Shown: positions 21,252 through 30,176 of the stretch, in pieces
Layout of the letters: every line of letters begins with the position of its first letter
How positions within the stretch are numbered: position 1 is the stretch's first letter
Assembly (NCBI GenBank): GCA_003258405.1
Contig: QKPN01000008.1
Location: 124,001-188,000 of the forward strand
Length of the DNA: 64,000 bases
Direction of reading: 5' to 3'
Origin: Rhodobacteraceae bacterium DSL-40
GTDB lineage: Bacteria > Pseudomonadota > Alphaproteobacteria > Rhodobacterales > Rhodobacteraceae
Translations under genes and position numbers: made by a program
The notes under the pieces: model-generated
Databases searched by the model: none
What the model was told of the DNA's origin: nothing
What the model saw: the letters and a program-made list of their open reading frames with translations, nothing else

Positions 21252-22309
21252 TGCGGCAACTCCTTTCTGGCATGGCTCAGCACGAGCAGGTGCAATGTGG
21301 AGGGGTAGTAATGGCTGGTGGTGAAGGTGGTGAGCTCTTCGGGCAGCGGGCCTTCCCCGAGCAGGCAGGCCAGCAGGGCTGGGATTGCCCGGTAGCCCGG
21401 ATCGTCAAGCGCGCCCGTCACCTCGTCCGTGGCGAGGTTGACGATCGCGATACCGTCGCCTGCCGTCATGCCCTCCCGGAACCGGGCCAGCATGGCCGGA
21501 TCGACGTTGCCGGCGCGCACGAGATAGAGCGGTATGCGCAAGGCGTTGTAGCCAAAGTCTGGCGGAAACCCGGCGGCGGGTTCCGGCTCGCCTGCGAGCG
21601 AGAGCCAGTCCGGGGGCAGAGCCCGAGTTCCGAACCGGATTTCCGAGATCAGGGCCGCGCCCGTCGCGGCGACGGCGGCCCAGTCATGTGCCGGGTCAAG
21701 GCGGGCCAGCACCGGCATCGCCTCGAAGATCCAGTACGAAGGATTGACGACCGGAGCATCGTCACGCTCGCCCTCGGCAAAGCCCGTGGCGCCCGGCAGG
21801 AGCAGGAGCCCGTGCGGGTCCGGGATGAGGACCGCAGCCCCGATCGCCGCGGTGAGATCGGCAGCGGCGGCGGTATATTCCGGTTTCTTCCAGTCCTTGC
21901 CGGCAAGGGCGAGGGCATAAGCGATGAGAATATCGCCATCGGAAGCATTGTTCACATCGGTGATGTGCGGCGTAGCCGCCGGGTCCCATTTCCATGCCAC
22001 CAGCCCGTCGTCGCGGATCTTCATCTCGGCGAGGGTGAAGTGCCAGATCCTGTCGAAATCCGCCTCCGCCCCGGCGAGATACGCGAGCAGCAGGCCATAG
22101 CCCTGTCCTTCGCTGTGAGAGATGCCGCCATTCGCGTCGTCGGTGATCCGGCCCTCGGGTGTGACAAATGCGCCGGCATAGGCCTGCCACTCGTCGGCAT
22201 GAACGAGTTGCTGTGCCGCCGCCTGCGCGCCGGCCGGTCCGGCGAGGAGCCCCGCGGCGACGCAGGCCGCGGCGCGCGCACCCTGCCTGGTCTTTCGCCG
22301 CAACGTCAT
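21242..22309 (-). CDS. bcsZ: glycosyl hydrolase family 8 cellulase of the cellulose operon
   Basis: A 355-residue secreted endo-beta-1,4-glucanase (BcsZ/CMCase type) acting in the periplasm on nascent cellulose. A signal peptide (residues 10-30, ending AGAQAAA) precedes the catalytic domain. The family 8 acid/base Glu is in ISHSEGQGYGLLLAYLAG near residue 64, and the conserved Asp is in ITDVNNASDGDILIAYAL near 123. FGYNALRIPLYLVRAG near 260 is also typical. The ATG overlaps the bcsB stop by four bases (ATGA), so the genes are translationally coupled. GH8 enzymes in cellulose operons trim or release chains and are needed for proper export. Confidence 0.92.
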   Translation of the reverse strand: MTLRRKTRQGARAAACVAAGLLAGPAGAQAAAQQLVHADEWQAYAGAFVTPEGRITDDANGGISHSEGQGYGLLLAYLAGAEADFDRIWHFTLAEMKIRDDGLVAWKWDPAATPHITDVNNASDGDILIAYALALAGKDWKKPEYTAAAADLTAAIGAAVLIPDPHGLLLLPGATGFAEGERDDAPVVNPSYWIFEAMPVLARLDPAHDWAAVAATGAALISEIRFGTRALPPDWLSLAGEPEPAAGFPPDFGYNALRIPLYLVRAGNVDPAMLARFREGMTAGDGIAIVNLATDEVTGALDDPGYRAIPALLACLLGEGPLPEELTTFTTSHYYPSTLHLLVLSHARKELPQCL

Positions 22310-24609
22310 GATCGCCTGCCGAGGAGCGAGAGCAGCGCGAGCGTCACCACGCCGAGAAGGACGCAGGCAATCGCGAGCAGGAGCGAATAGGCAAGAGCAT
22401 GGGCCGACATCCAGTTGGCCGCGATGAGCCGGACATTGGCGATCGTCCAGGGCTGGGTGGGCACGAGATCGACGCCGAGCGCCGGGAGCGAGGCCATCGT
22501 GCCGCCGACGGCGGAATAGACCGTGAGCCGTCCTGCAAGGGCGCCCCAACTCCGCACTTCGGAGACCCCGGCGGCACCCTCGCCGAGCGCAGCCGCATCG
22601 GGTGCGGTGATGACGGTCCAGGTACCGTTGCCTGCCGGGTTCGACGCCTGGGCCACGAGAAGCGTGTCCGCCTCCGACGGTGCATAAGGCTCGATCTTGC
22701 CAGGAGTGAGCCGAAGTGCTGCAAGCGAAAGGTCGAAGTTTTCCTGCAGGGTCTCGCCGAGATCCCGGAGCCGCCGGCGCACCGGGCTGTTCTCGAGCGA
22801 TGCCCGCCACTCCTCGAGCGCGTCGACATTGCCAGGCACGGCGGCGGCGGTTGCGGCTTCGTCAGCGATCCAGCCGGACTCGGACGGCGCCGCGATCCCG
22901 GCCTGAGCCAGCACGGCGGGCGCAAGACGCGCGGCCGGAGCGACGAAGAGGGCCGAGCGCGTGGCGAGATCGGTTTCGGGCGCGACGACCTCGAGCGGAA
23001 TGACCTTGCCCGCAGCCGCCGCCAGCCGGCTCGCGACCGTCATCGATGCCGCGACGGTCTCGGGGCTGCGGATATCGAGGGCAAGCGGCACGGGTCCGCC
23101 CGCCCCGCCATAAGGTGCGGCGGCGGCGGCGAAGGCCGAGAGATCGGGGCGCTGCGCGATGCGGGCAAAGCGCGGCATGACGAGGCGCGAGCTCGAGAAG
23201 AGGCCGAAGCGCGGCGTTTCGGACGCGGTGGTCCCGGCCACGCAGGTCTCGTCCGCGTCGGTAACCATGATCGCCTCGAGCCGGATCCGGTTCGGCCCCG
23301 GGCGCATCTCGCGCAAGCCCACGCGGATCGGAAGCTGGCGCAGCACGCCGCCCCCGGTTTCCATGATCGGGAGCGTCGTGGTGATCTGGTCGTTCACATA
23401 GACATCAATCCGGCTGCCCGGGCGCACGTCGCGGGCGAAGGCCGCATCAAGCATGATCTTCGCCTCGCCGTAGGACTGGGCGTAGAAATCGGCGGGCACG
23501 GCCACATCGAACTCGCGGGCGTAGCGACGGCCGGAGAACTGCTCCGTCCGGAGACCGACAGCCGCGAAGTCGATGCTTCCACCCGAGGCAAGCAGCGGAA
23601 TATCGGTGCCCGGCCATGTTTCGGTTGCGCCCCCCCGCGGGTGCATGATGCTGGCCCAGTCGGCCAGCGCCCGCTCCACCGCCTGGGGGGTCGGGCCGCC
23701 GACGACAAGGATCGGCCCGAGCACGGGATCGTCGACGAAGCGCGACACGGGCAGGTATCCGACCTCATCGGGCAGATCTATGCCGAGGGTCGCCAGCTCG
23801 TCGGCGGTCCCGATCGCCACCGCGAGCTCCGCCGTGGCGAAATCCTCTCCGATCTCGCGGGAGGTGGTGAAGCTGAGCTGCGGCATCTCGGCGAGCAGGC
23901 CGATGCGCTCGGCGAGTGCCACAAGATTGTCCGCCGTCGCGTCCTCCCCGAGACCCGGGGCGGCAACCGCGACGCGTGCCTGCCCGCGCGCATCCATCGG
24001 CAGGCCACGGATATCCTCGACATGGGCAAGCCGCGGACCATCGGAATCGGAGAACGCGAGATAGGTGCGCGCAGGGTCGATTTCGGTCCGGAGCGCGTAG
24101 GTCGAATCGACGGTGCAATCCGTGCGGTGGCGCTGCGAGGCCTCAAGTACGATGTCATTGCGGCCGTGCCGCAAAACTCCGTCCGGGATCGCCACCACGA
24201 AATCCGAGACCCGGTCCGGCGACTGGATCGCGGTCTCGGCAACCGCCATGCCGTTGATGGAGACCCGCAGGCGCGAGGCCTCGGGCGCAACCATCACCGA
24301 GTTCTGGTAGCCGAGGTGCAGCTCGGCATCGTGCGGGCTGTCGGCATTGAGATAGAGCGACCAGCGCCGGAGGGCGATCTCGCCCGAGAGCAGAGTCTCC
24401 GCCGGTGGAACGAGATGCAGCCGCGCAGGCTCGGGGGGCTCCGGGACGACCGCCGCCGCATCGGGCGCCTGGGGCACGGGCAGGCCGAGCGGCAGGACAC
24501 GGATATCGGCCGGGCGCCGCTCGGGCGACATGTCGAAGGGCACGGACTGCGCCAGTGCGGGCGCCGCAACCGCCGCGGCAAAAAGGAGGGGGAGGATGCG
24601 CTTCATCAT
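22306..24609 (-). CDS. bcsB: cellulose synthase periplasmic subunit BcsB
   Basis: A 767-residue periplasmic partner of BcsA. It has an N-terminal signal peptide (MMKRILPLLFAAAVAAPALA), a long region of paired carbohydrate-binding and flavodoxin-like domains, and one C-terminal membrane helix (about residues 740-762, SLLLAIACVLLGVVTLALL) that docks on BcsA. BcsB-like signatures include RLRVSINGMAV near residue 100 and LPIRVGLREMRPGPNRI near 420. The first ATG at 24609 overlaps the bcsA stop (ATGA); the next codon is also ATG and AAGAAGG fits it slightly better, so the start could be 24606. It guides the glucan from the synthase channel into the periplasm. Confidence 0.93.
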   Translation of the reverse strand: MMKRILPLLFAAAVAAPALAQSVPFDMSPERRPADIRVLPLGLPVPQAPDAAAVVPEPPEPARLHLVPPAETLLSGEIALRRWSLYLNADSPHDAELHLGYQNSVMVAPEASRLRVSINGMAVAETAIQSPDRVSDFVVAIPDGVLRHGRNDIVLEASQRHRTDCTVDSTYALRTEIDPARTYLAFSDSDGPRLAHVEDIRGLPMDARGQARVAVAAPGLGEDATADNLVALAERIGLLAEMPQLSFTTSREIGEDFATAELAVAIGTADELATLGIDLPDEVGYLPVSRFVDDPVLGPILVVGGPTPQAVERALADWASIMHPRGGATETWPGTDIPLLASGGSIDFAAVGLRTEQFSGRRYAREFDVAVPADFYAQSYGEAKIMLDAAFARDVRPGSRIDVYVNDQITTTLPIMETGGGVLRQLPIRVGLREMRPGPNRIRLEAIMVTDADETCVAGTTASETPRFGLFSSSRLVMPRFARIAQRPDLSAFAAAAAPYGGAGGPVPLALDIRSPETVAASMTVASRLAAAAGKVIPLEVVAPETDLATRSALFVAPAARLAPAVLAQAGIAAPSESGWIADEAATAAAVPGNVDALEEWRASLENSPVRRRLRDLGETLQENFDLSLAALRLTPGKIEPYAPSEADTLLVAQASNPAGNGTWTVITAPDAAALGEGAAGVSEVRSWGALAGRLTVYSAVGGTMASLPALGVDLVPTQPWTIANVRLIAANWMSAHALAYSLLLAIACVLLGVVTLALLSLLGRRS

Positions 24610-26801
24610 GCCTTCTTTCCGCCCTTGATTTCCTCGCGTGCGCCCGAGCCACGGAATGCCGCGGCCAACGCATAGGAAAGCCCGCGCCCGGTGGCGCGCA
24701 CCGAGGTAACGAGGAAGCCGAGCGTTCCGAGCAGCACGCCCGGATTGCGCCGCCGCGAGATCTGGAACTCGCTCCATTGCGCGGAGTTCGCGAAGATGAG
24801 ATCCGCGATCAGGCGCCGGTGCTCCGCCGTTTCCGGCGCATAGCGGCAGCCGAGCGCAACGGTGTCGCCATCGTCGCCGACAGCACGGATCAGGATGGGC
24901 AGGCTGCCGCCGACCCCTTCGGTAAGCGGCTCGAAGCTGATCTCTCCGGCCATGCCGCGCGAGAGCTCGGCTGCATTGACGCCGTAGATGACGACCCGCG
25001 CGCCATGAACGGAAACGTCCTCGATCGTGCCCGGATAGACCTGATCGGAGATGCGGCACTCGCAGCGGCGGCTCACCTTGACGCGGTGGGTAAAGACCCG
25101 GCGCTGCCCGCGCTCGGAGACCACGCCGAGCGCGCAGCCCGCCATGATGAGATTGAGGAGGTTCCAGCCGCCCACGACAAGCGTCACGTCCGCCTTCCAC
25201 GGCTCGGTATAGATCCGGTAGATGCTGACCGCGAGCCCGGCGAGCAGGATGCCGAAGATCAGGAAGAACGGCCGGGCATGTTCCGAGAGCCGGTCCTCGG
25301 ACACCGACTCATCCTTTGCCGTGACCTTGAAGGTCGGCTTGCGCGGATTGAACATCACCGAGATGACGGCCGGCAACAGATGCACCGACTGCATGTATTC
25401 GTAGAGCTCGGAGATCCATGGCCAGCGGAAGGAGCCGTAGAGATAGTTCTGCATCAGCATGTTCGCGACCATGTAGGCGAGCGTGTAGACGAGAAATTCG
25501 CTGCCCGAGGCCGTGAAGATCTGGAGATCAAGGAAGAGGTAGCAGAGCGGTGCCACCAGGAAGATCATCCGCGGAAAGGGAAAGAGCCAGAAGAGCGTCG
25601 AGGACATGTAGCAGAGCCGCTGCGGCATCGAGAGCCCGCGCTTGAAGATCGGCGAGCGCAGCAGGAGGATCTGCATCATGCCCTGGGCCCAGCGGCTGCG
25701 CTGTCCGATGAAGCTCGAGAAGGTCGCGGGCTGGAGCCCGGCGATCAGCGGCTTGTCGACGTAGACGCTGTTCCAGCCCGACGCATGGAGATCGACCGCC
25801 GTCTCGCAGTCCTCGGTGATGCTGACGCCCGAGAAACCGCCGGTCTGCTCGAGCGCCTCGCGGCGCAGGAGTGCCGCCGAACCGCAGAAGAACGAGCCGT
25901 TCCACTTGTCGAGGCCGCGCTGGATGATGCCGTAGAACATCTCGTTCTCCGACGGCATCTTCTCGAAGGTGCCGAGGTTGTTCTCGACCGGATCGGGGTT
26001 GAGGAAGAAATGCGGTGTCTGGACGAGGAAGAGCTTCGGGTCCTCCGCAAAATAGCCGACCGTGCGCTCGAGGAAGTCGCGGGCGGGCGCATGGTCGGCA
26101 TCGAAGACCGCGACCAGCTCGCCATGGCTGTGCTGGAGCGCATTGTTGAGATTGCCGGCCTTGGCATGCTCGTTGCGGGCGCGGGTGAGATAGCGGATGC
26201 CGAAGTCGTCGCAGATACCCCGGAGCTCGGCATGGCGCCGCTCCGCGGCGGCAGCCTCGAGGATCTTGTCGGAGCCGCGCTTCTGTTCCGTGCCGCCGTC
26301 ATCGAGCAGCCAGATCGTCACGAGATCCTTTGGATAGTTCATCGCCTGCGCAGCCGCGATGGTGTTCGCGAGCATCTCGGCGTCCTCGTTGTAGGTCGGG
26401 ATGAACACATCGACGGTGGGCAGACGCTTGCCCGCAGGCATCACCGGCTCCCGCGGGCTCATCGGCTTCGCGACGACGAAGAGGCTGAGCGCAAGCATGC
26501 CGACGCTGTACATCTCCGCGAGATAGAGCAGGAAGCCGGGGATGAAGTTCTCGATCTGGTTGACGGGCGGGATCGTGCTCGTCGTGCGCCAGTATACATA
26601 GCGCAGCACGATCGTGGTGCCGAAGGCGAGGGCCACGAGGCGCCAGACGCCATCGGGGCGGAACTGCTTCATCACGATCATCGCGCCGAGGATGATGGCG
26701 CTTCCCACGAGCTGCGCCTGCAGGCTCACCGGCAGGGTCACGAGCGAGAGGAGGACCAGCGCGAGAAGCGCCCAGAGCGGCCAGACAACGATCTTCTTCA
26801 T
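24606..26801 (-). CDS. bcsA: cellulose synthase catalytic subunit (UDP-forming)
   Basis: A 731-residue inner-membrane GT2 glycosyltransferase that polymerises UDP-glucose into cellulose and threads it through its own channel. Catalytic motifs in order: LLDDGG near residue 164, FDADH near 234, SITEDCETAVDLH (the TED base) near 328 and QRSRWAQG near 366. About eight membrane helices flank the cytoplasmic domain. The C-terminal PilZ domain carries RGQRR (RxxxR) near residue 560 and EDVSVHGA near 587, so synthesis should be activated by cyclic di-GMP. The ATG overlaps the bcsN stop by four bases. This is the same architecture as the structurally known Rhodobacter sphaeroides enzyme. Confidence 0.96.
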   Translation of the reverse strand: MKKIVVWPLWALLALVLLSLVTLPVSLQAQLVGSAIILGAMIVMKQFRPDGVWRLVALAFGTTIVLRYVYWRTTSTIPPVNQIENFIPGFLLYLAEMYSVGMLALSLFVVAKPMSPREPVMPAGKRLPTVDVFIPTYNEDAEMLANTIAAAQAMNYPKDLVTIWLLDDGGTEQKRGSDKILEAAAAERRHAELRGICDDFGIRYLTRARNEHAKAGNLNNALQHSHGELVAVFDADHAPARDFLERTVGYFAEDPKLFLVQTPHFFLNPDPVENNLGTFEKMPSENEMFYGIIQRGLDKWNGSFFCGSAALLRREALEQTGGFSGVSITEDCETAVDLHASGWNSVYVDKPLIAGLQPATFSSFIGQRSRWAQGMMQILLLRSPIFKRGLSMPQRLCYMSSTLFWLFPFPRMIFLVAPLCYLFLDLQIFTASGSEFLVYTLAYMVANMLMQNYLYGSFRWPWISELYEYMQSVHLLPAVISVMFNPRKPTFKVTAKDESVSEDRLSEHARPFFLIFGILLAGLAVSIYRIYTEPWKADVTLVVGGWNLLNLIMAGCALGVVSERGQRRVFTHRVKVSRRCECRISDQVYPGTIEDVSVHGARVVIYGVNAAELSRGMAGEISFEPLTEGVGGSLPILIRAVGDDGDTVALGCRYAPETAEHRRLIADLIFANSAQWSEFQISRRRNPGVLLGTLGFLVTSVRATGRGLSYALAAAFRGSGAREEIKGGKKA

Positions 26802-27802
26802 TTATCTACCTGTCGAGCAATTTCGGCTGGAAGGGCGATCTCGCGCGCGACGCTGACGGCCTGCTGCGCGGGGGCGGGAATGACGGGCGTTCCGCCAGCG
26901 GATGACGCGGCGACGCCGCCGAGCGTTGGGGGCGGCACGATCGGCCCCGCCGCCGCCACGGCGGCAGGGGTCGGGGCGGCCACCGCGGCAGTCCCCTGCG
27001 GCGCGGGGATGGTGACTTCCGCCGCAACGCGGGGCTCGGCCGGGGGCGGTGCAGGGGGCCGGGAGGTGGCAACCGGCTCGGGCGCGCGCAGGACCATCGC
27101 GACCTCGACGCCGCCCTGCGGCCGGATCTCGCTTTCGGTCCCGATCGCGGTTCCGGCGCGGGGCGGGCCGACACGCTGCAGGTCAGGGTACTGGCTGCCG
27201 AAATAGGAGGCGAGCGTGTAGCCGTACATCACATCGAGCAGCTGCCGCTCGGTGAGCCGCGAATCACAGAGGCGGAGACGGATCTGGAGATGGAACCGGT
27301 TGGCATAGAACGGGCTCGACCCGCTCGTCATCTCCAGCCGCTGCCAACCGTAGAGGCAAGTGTCGCGCCCTCCCCCGCGGCCGACGGCATAGCCGAAGGG
27401 CCCGTAGCGGTTCTGCACGAAGAAGGGCGCGATCTGCATGTCGACCCCGGGGAAAGCCGCCGCCATCTCCTTTTCGATGCTCGCGTCGGTGGGCTGGCGG
27501 TCACCGATCCCGCCCTCGCCGCTGCGGTAGCCGCGGCCGAAGACGGTGAGGCTGAGGGCATTCTGGCCCGGCGTCCGCGTCGAGGTGCCGAGCAGGATCT
27601 CGTGTTCGATCGCATTGCCGAGATTGCGCTGGATCGCGCCGACCACGACGGGGCCGCCGGGATCGGGCAGGATGTAGGCCGCACTCGGATCGATGGCGCC
27701 ATTGCGCGCCCACGAGCTGGAGGAGCGTTGCGGCTCGCAGGCCGAAAGCAGCACGAGCGACGCGCAAACGGCGGCGGAGAGACTCAATCGAGACACGGGC
27801 AT
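26798..27802 (-). CDS. bcsN: BcsN-like cellulose biosynthesis lipoprotein
   Basis: A 334-residue putative outer-membrane or periplasmic lipoprotein: signal peptide with lipobox LLSAC, lipid Cys at residue 21. The central domain (about 35-215; YILPDPGGPVVVGAIQRNLG, then FHLQIRLRLCDSRLTERQLL) resembles BcsN, which accompanies cellulose synthase in rhizobia and other alphaproteobacteria. The C-terminal third is a Pro/Ala-rich tail. It is the first gene of the operon, and its stop overlaps the bcsA start. The ATG at 27802 follows GAAGGT. Its biochemical role is not established; the assignment rests on position, lipoprotein signal and remembered family features. Confidence 0.72.
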   Translation of the reverse strand: MPVSRLSLSAAVCASLVLLSACEPQRSSSSWARNGAIDPSAAYILPDPGGPVVVGAIQRNLGNAIEHEILLGTSTRTPGQNALSLTVFGRGYRSGEGGIGDRQPTDASIEKEMAAAFPGVDMQIAPFFVQNRYGPFGYAVGRGGGRDTCLYGWQRLEMTSGSSPFYANRFHLQIRLRLCDSRLTERQLLDVMYGYTLASYFGSQYPDLQRVGPPRAGTAIGTESEIRPQGGVEVAMVLRAPEPVATSRPPAPPPAEPRVAAEVTIPAPQGTAAVAAPTPAAVAAAGPIVPPPTLGGVAASSAGGTPVIPAPAQQAVSVAREIALPAEIARQVDK

Positions 27803-28077
27803 CGGCACCTTCGGGGGTCTGGTGGGACCGGAACGACCGGCGGATGATCTGAATGAATGCGGGCTTGGCCAGGCGGGTGTTGGCCGGATCAAAGCGTCAA
27901 TTCCCTAATGAATTGTTTTCAAAACCCCGATTTCTGCCGCACCGCGGAAAAGCACGCCCCTCCAGACCCGGTCGGGGTTTCCCGCCGGGGCGTTGGGCTC
28001 AGGGGATTGTGCCTTGACCTTCCCTGCCGCCCCACACACTTTCCGCGCGCAGACGCAGCCCGAGGTCAACGCCGCCC
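27803..28077. promoter_or_regulatory. divergent region between bcs operon and lolC/E
   Basis: This 275-base divergent spacer contains an AT-rich island at about 27895-27940, unlike the surrounding GC-rich DNA. It includes the short palindrome GTTTTCAAAAC (27915-27925). The bcs promoter is probably here, since the five bcs genes overlap or abut and have no internal spacer large enough for another. No recognised operator or clear -35/-10 pair could be assigned. Confidence 0.35.
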
Positions 28078-29356
28078 ATGCCCGCCAGCCCCGCCCCTTT
28101 CTCCGCCTTCGAATGGAACATCGCCTGGCACTACCTCCGCGCGCGGCGCCGCGAGGGTGGCATATCGGTCATCGCCTGGTATTCGCTGATCGGGGTCATG
28201 CTCGGGGTCGCGACTCTCATCGTGGTCCAGGCGGTGATGATCGGCTTCCGCGAGGAATTCACCGACCGGATCCTCGGCGCCAATGCCCATGCGAGTATCT
28301 ACTATGCGACCGAGCCCGACGAGGCCGGCATGCCCGACCGGCTGATCCCGGATTACGATGCGCTCGCGAAGCGGCTCGCCGAGGTGCCCGGCGTCACGAG
28401 CGCCGCGCCGCTGATCCGCGGCCAGGTCATGGCCTCGGCCCATGGCCGTGCCGCGGGCGTCGAGGTGCTGGGCGAACGGCTCGAGGATCTCGAGAAGGTG
28501 CCGCTCGTTGCCCATCCCGAAATGGGTGCGGGCGATCTCGGACAGCTCGACAAGGGCATCGCGATCGGCACGGGCGTTGCCCGGGAGCTCGGCGTCGGGC
28601 TGGGGGATGTGGTGACGCTGATCTCGCCCGAGGGCATGGACACGCCCTTCGGCACCCAGCCGCGGCTCAACGACTACGAGGTGGTCTATATCTTCGGTGT
28701 CGGCCGCTACGACATCGACAAGGTCCGCGTCTTCATGCCGTTCGCGGAGGCCCAGAGCTTCTTCGACCGCGAGGGGGGCGCCGACGAGGTCGAGGTGATG
28801 CTCGACAACCCGGATGCGGTCGACACGATGCGCGCGCCGCTCGCCGAGGCTGCGGGGCCACGGGGCCTCATCTGGACCTGGAAGGACGCCAACGGCGCCT
28901 TCCTCTCCGCGCTCGATACCGAGCGGCGGGTGATGTTCATCATTCTCTCGCTCGTGGTGCTGATTGCCGCGCTCAACATCATCTCGGGCCTCGTGATGCT
29001 GGTGAAGAACAAGGGGCGCGACATCGGCATCCTGCGCACAATGGGCCTCACGTCTGGCTCGATCATGCGGGTTTTCTTCCTCTGCGGCGCGCTGATCGGT
29101 GTGGTCGGCACCGGGCTCGGGGTGATTCTCGGCTGCCTCTTTGCCTATTACATCCACGACATCCAGGCGGTGGTGGAATGGATATCCGGCGGGTCGGTCT
29201 GGAATCCCGAGATCCGATTCCTCACCGAGATTCCCGCCCGGCTCCGGCCCTTCGACGTGCTCGCGGTGATGGCGATGTCGCTCGGGCTCTCCTTCGTCAT
29301 CACGCTCTGGCCCGCCCGCAGCGCGGCGCGGCTGCATCCGGTGGAGGCGCTTCGCG

Positions 29357-29364
<8 letters not shown>
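28078..29364 (+). CDS. lipoprotein-releasing ABC transporter permease (LolC/LolE family)
   Basis: A 428-residue inner-membrane permease of the LolC/LolE family. With LolD it extracts mature outer-membrane lipoproteins from the inner membrane and hands them to LolA. The N-terminal [24 protein letters not shown] motif region is typical (residues 11 onward). One membrane helix (about 32-55) is followed by a large periplasmic domain (about 56-285) and three C-terminal helices. It ends in [17 protein letters not shown], the usual FtsX-type tail. Only one permease gene is present beside lolD, so it probably works as a homodimer or as a LolF-like hybrid. The lolD start overlaps it by eight bases. 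Confidence 0.92.
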
Positions 29365-30049
<685 letters not shown>

Positions 30050-30066
30050 GCCGCCATCGCGGCGCG

Positions 30067-30089
30067 CGGGAGGTTGACTTCACCTCCCG
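30067..30089 (+). terminator. hairpin downstream of lolD
   Basis: CGGGAGGT (30067-30074) pairs perfectly with ACCTCCCG (30082-30089) across a seven-base loop, 18 bases after the lolD stop and ahead of the receptor gene. No T-tract follows, so termination is probable rather than certain. Confidence 0.5.
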
Positions 30090-30176
30090 GCTCCGCGATC
30101 ACGGCGCCCACAGTATGGCAGGCCTTCCCCACCCGCTGACAGCGGACCAGAAACCCGTCAGGTGGGGAACCTTCAG

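Noticed and set aside
24405-27206. Long open frame opposite bcsA and bcsN
   Set aside because: Antisense shadow in GC-rich DNA; no motif, no ribosome-binding site, and it crosses three overlapping real genes.
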